IMG/VR virus record: IMGVR_UViG_3300037432_000003
Coordinates: 1 to 45,788 of that record
Length of the DNA: 45,788 bases
Origin: a virus
Strand: one strand, 5' to 3'
Shown here: positions 44,173 to 45,788 of the stretch, piece after piece
Layout: every line of letters begins with the position of its first letter
Numbering within the stretch: the stretch's first letter is position 1
Notes under the pieces: generated by a model
The model's input: only the letters and a program-made list of their open reading frames with translations
What the model was told of the DNA's origin: nothing
Database searches by the model: none
Made by a program: the position numbers and the translations under genes

Positions 44173-45788
44173 ATGCCGCTCGCCGATCTCGCACCACACG
44201 ATTTAACCTCAAACACCAGTCACCCGCCGTTTGTCGTTTCGGCGTCCAGTCAGAACAGCCAGGCGTTCCGCGCGTTCAATATCGCAGGCGCCAACCCAAG
44301 CGGATCGTGGGGCGATGCAACGACCCCGACCGGATGGCTGCAGATCGATCTGGGCGCCGCGCATTCGGTCACAAGCTACGGCATCCTCGGCGCTACGGCA
44401 GGGTTTAATTCGACCGAATGGCAATTACTCGGCAGTCCGGACGGCGCGACCTGGACGGTCTTAGATACGCAGACCGGCCAGACAAGCTGGACCAACGGCG
44501 TTATCGCTGCCTACACGCCCGCACTGACGACGGCGTTTCGTTACTTCAGATTCAACATTCTGCACAATCAGAGCGTATCTGGCGCATACGTCGCCGAACT
44601 CTATTTGTCTGCGACCGTTCTCGCGCAGACGATAACGTTCCCGGCGATCGGCGCGCATCTCTCCACCGATGCGCCGTTCGTCATCGCCGCAACGGCTTCG
44701 TCCGGCCTGCCAGTGACCTACACCGTCACAGGCCCGGCGACCGTCTCTGCAGGCGGTACGGTCACGCTGCTCGGCGCCGGATCGGTCACGATCACTGCCA
44801 GTCAGGCGGGTGACTCAACTTATGCAGCGGCTACGCCCGTTGCCCGAACGTTTCTCGTGAGTGCCCCGGCGCCGCCGGCGGGACCGCAGACAATCACGTT
44901 TCCCGTGATCCCCGATCATCTCGCGACCGATCCGGCATTCGCGCTCGGCGCAACCGCCAGCAGCGGATTACCCGTTACGTACGTCGTAACATCCGGTCCG
45001 GCGACCGTGCTGGGCGGCATTGTGACGCTTACCGGCGGAAGCGGCAGCGTCACGGTTACCGCCTCGCAGGCCGGGAACTCCACATGGGCGGCGGCGACTC
45101 CGGTCTCGCGCACGTTTAACGTCAATTCACCGGCCGGGCAGACGATCACGTTTCCCGCGATCGCCGACCAGCTCAACACCGTCGGGTCGTTTGCGCTCGG
45201 CGCAACCGCTTCGTCCGGGCTTGCGGTCACGTACGTCGTAACGAGTGGCCCGGCTTCGATATTCGGGGCGACGTGCATTCTGACCGGAGGCCTCGGCCCC
45301 GTTACGATCACGGCGTTTCAGCCCGGCAATGCAACGTGGGCCCCGGCGGCGCCGGTCTCGCGTACGTTCAACGTGCTGGCGCCCGCGCTCGTGCCGCAGA
45401 CGATCACGTTCCCGCCGCTGCCGGACCGGCTGTCGGGCGCGCTGTTCACGCTGACGGCGACCGCAAGCAGCGGCTTGCCGGTAACGTATACGATCTCGGG
45501 ACCGGCTACTCTGTCGGGCTCGATCGTCACTGTTACCGGAACCGGCGCTGTAACCGTGACGGCGTTTCAGGCGGGCGATTCGACCTGGTCGGCGGCCGTG
45601 CCGGTCGCGCGCACGTTCAACGTCATCGCTTTGATTCAGAAGATCCAGCGGGGCAATATCGCGTATGACCAGATCCGCGCACTGCACCGCCAGGGTGCGG
45701 GCGGCCAGGTGCAGATGTATACCGGCCCGGCGCCGCAAAGCGGAAACGTGCCGGTCTGGGACCCGAACGGCAGCTTAGTCGATTCCGG
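44173..45788 (+). CDS. Tail fibre/receptor-binding protein, N-terminal part (continues at 1-390)
   Basis: Open to the contig end and, through the overlap, to 390, giving 621 residues. Residues 1-148 are a discoidin-like domain (TGWLQIDLGAAHSVTSYGILG, RYFRFNI, AYVAELYL). Four QTITF-type Ig-like repeats follow at 151-230, 238-318, 322-402 and 409-485 (44623-45627). The linker IQRGNIAYDQIRA then leads to the C-terminal domain in 1-390. Its N-terminal half is a paralogue of the next fibre (392-2593), so the two are a tandem pair. The repeats probably form the arm that carries the host-recognition domain. Confidence 0.82.
   Translation, partial: MPLADLAPHDLTSNTSHPPFVVSASSQNSQAFRAFNIAGANPSGSWGDATTPTGWLQIDLGAAHSVTSYGILGATAGFNSTEWQLLGSPDGATWTVLDTQTGQTSWTNGVIAAYTPALTTAFRYFRFNILHNQSVSGAYVAELYLSATVLAQTITFPAIGAHLSTDAPFVIAATASSGLPVTYTVTGPATVSAGGTVTLLGAGSVTITASQAGDSTYAAATPVARTFLVSAPAPPAGPQTITFPVIPDHLATDPAFALGATASSGLPVTYVVTSGPATVLGGIVTLTGGSGSVTVTASQAGNSTWAAATPVSRTFNVNSPAGQTITFPAIADQLNTVGSFALGATASSGLAVTYVVTSGPASIFGATCILTGGLGPVTITAFQPGNATWAPAAPVSRTFNVLAPALVPQTITFPPLPDRLSGALFTLTATASSGLPVTYTISGPATLSGSIVTVTGTGAVTVTAFQAGDSTWSAAVPVARTFNVIALIQKIQRGNIAYDQIRALHRQGAGGQVQMYTGPAPQSGNVPVWDPNGSLVDS
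44623..45627 (+). repeat. Four tandem Ig-like (QTITF) coding repeats
   Basis: Each unit is about 80 codons and starts with QTITFP, then SSGLPVTY, GPAT, a VTVTAS-type strand and TPVSRTFNV. Single or partial units are found in 392-2593, 37095-37841 and 41247-44168, seven in all. The repeats are similar at DNA level, so expansion by recombination is likely. Confidence 0.85.
45649..45788. repeat. Terminal overlap, right copy (circular contig)
   Basis: Same 140 bp as 1-140 with T at 45775 for G at 127. The reading frame from 44173 enters it in phase. It shows that the contig closes on itself. Confidence 0.85.

Noticed and set aside
1-45788. CRISPR array, insertion sequence or transposase
   Set aside because: No spaced short repeats, terminal inverted repeats with a transposase, or DDE motifs were seen; repeats here are coding or operator-like.

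Overview
This window looks like the complete genome of a temperate, long-tailed, non-contractile (siphovirus-type) dsDNA phage. It is written as a linear contig whose ends overlap. Bases 1-140 recur at 45649-45788 with a single mismatch, and the fibre gene that starts at 44173 reads in frame across the join to a stop at 388-390. The simplest reading is a circular or circularly permuted molecule of 45,648 bp. The DNA is GC-rich. The probable host is an acidobacterium of the Solibacter/Bryobacter kind. That is inference, drawn from the QTITF-type Ig-like repeats, a secreted protein resembling PEP-CTERM proteins, and small Cys and Lys/Ala proteins of types I associate with that group. No gene proves the host.

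Layout. 44.2-3.3 kb (through the join): two tandem receptor-binding or fibre genes, a partner protein and a two-helix membrane protein. 3.3 kb: a perfect 14-bp core of the chromosomal ParB site (parS). 3.4-4.3 kb, minus strand: four small genes. 4.4-8.4 kb, plus strand: an early or accessory operon with a Gp157-family protein, small acidic and membrane proteins and a LuxR-type HTH protein. 8.4-9.9 kb, minus strand: tyrosine integrase with terminator. 10.0-18.4 kb: winged-helix replication-type protein, many tiny zinc-knuckle genes, HNH genes, a double-HTH protein, a sigma-like protein and small terminase. 18.4-30.5 kb: large terminase, portal, minor head protein (interrupted by a +1 frame change), protease/scaffold, DUF2190-like decoration protein and major capsid. 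Two minus-strand islands break up this block. 30.6-34.1 kb: three genes whose products start with Sec signal peptides. 34.1-44.2 kb: connectors, M15 endolysin, tail terminator, an HNH gene on the opposite strand, tail tube, tail chaperones with a classic -1 slippery A7, tape measure and tail hub.

How it works together. Integrase and the HTH proteins point to lysogeny, but I recognise no standard repressor. The sigma-like gene directly upstream of the terminase genes is a candidate late regulator. Head, connector and tail genes form a nearly complete set. One connector (HK97 gp10-like) is displaced and inverted next to a secreted host-like gene. The most unusual features are the exported counterpart of the fibre/partner cassette, the parS site without parA or parB, the anchorless secreted protein at 20.5-21.5 kb, and reuse of one Ig-like module in four tail proteins.
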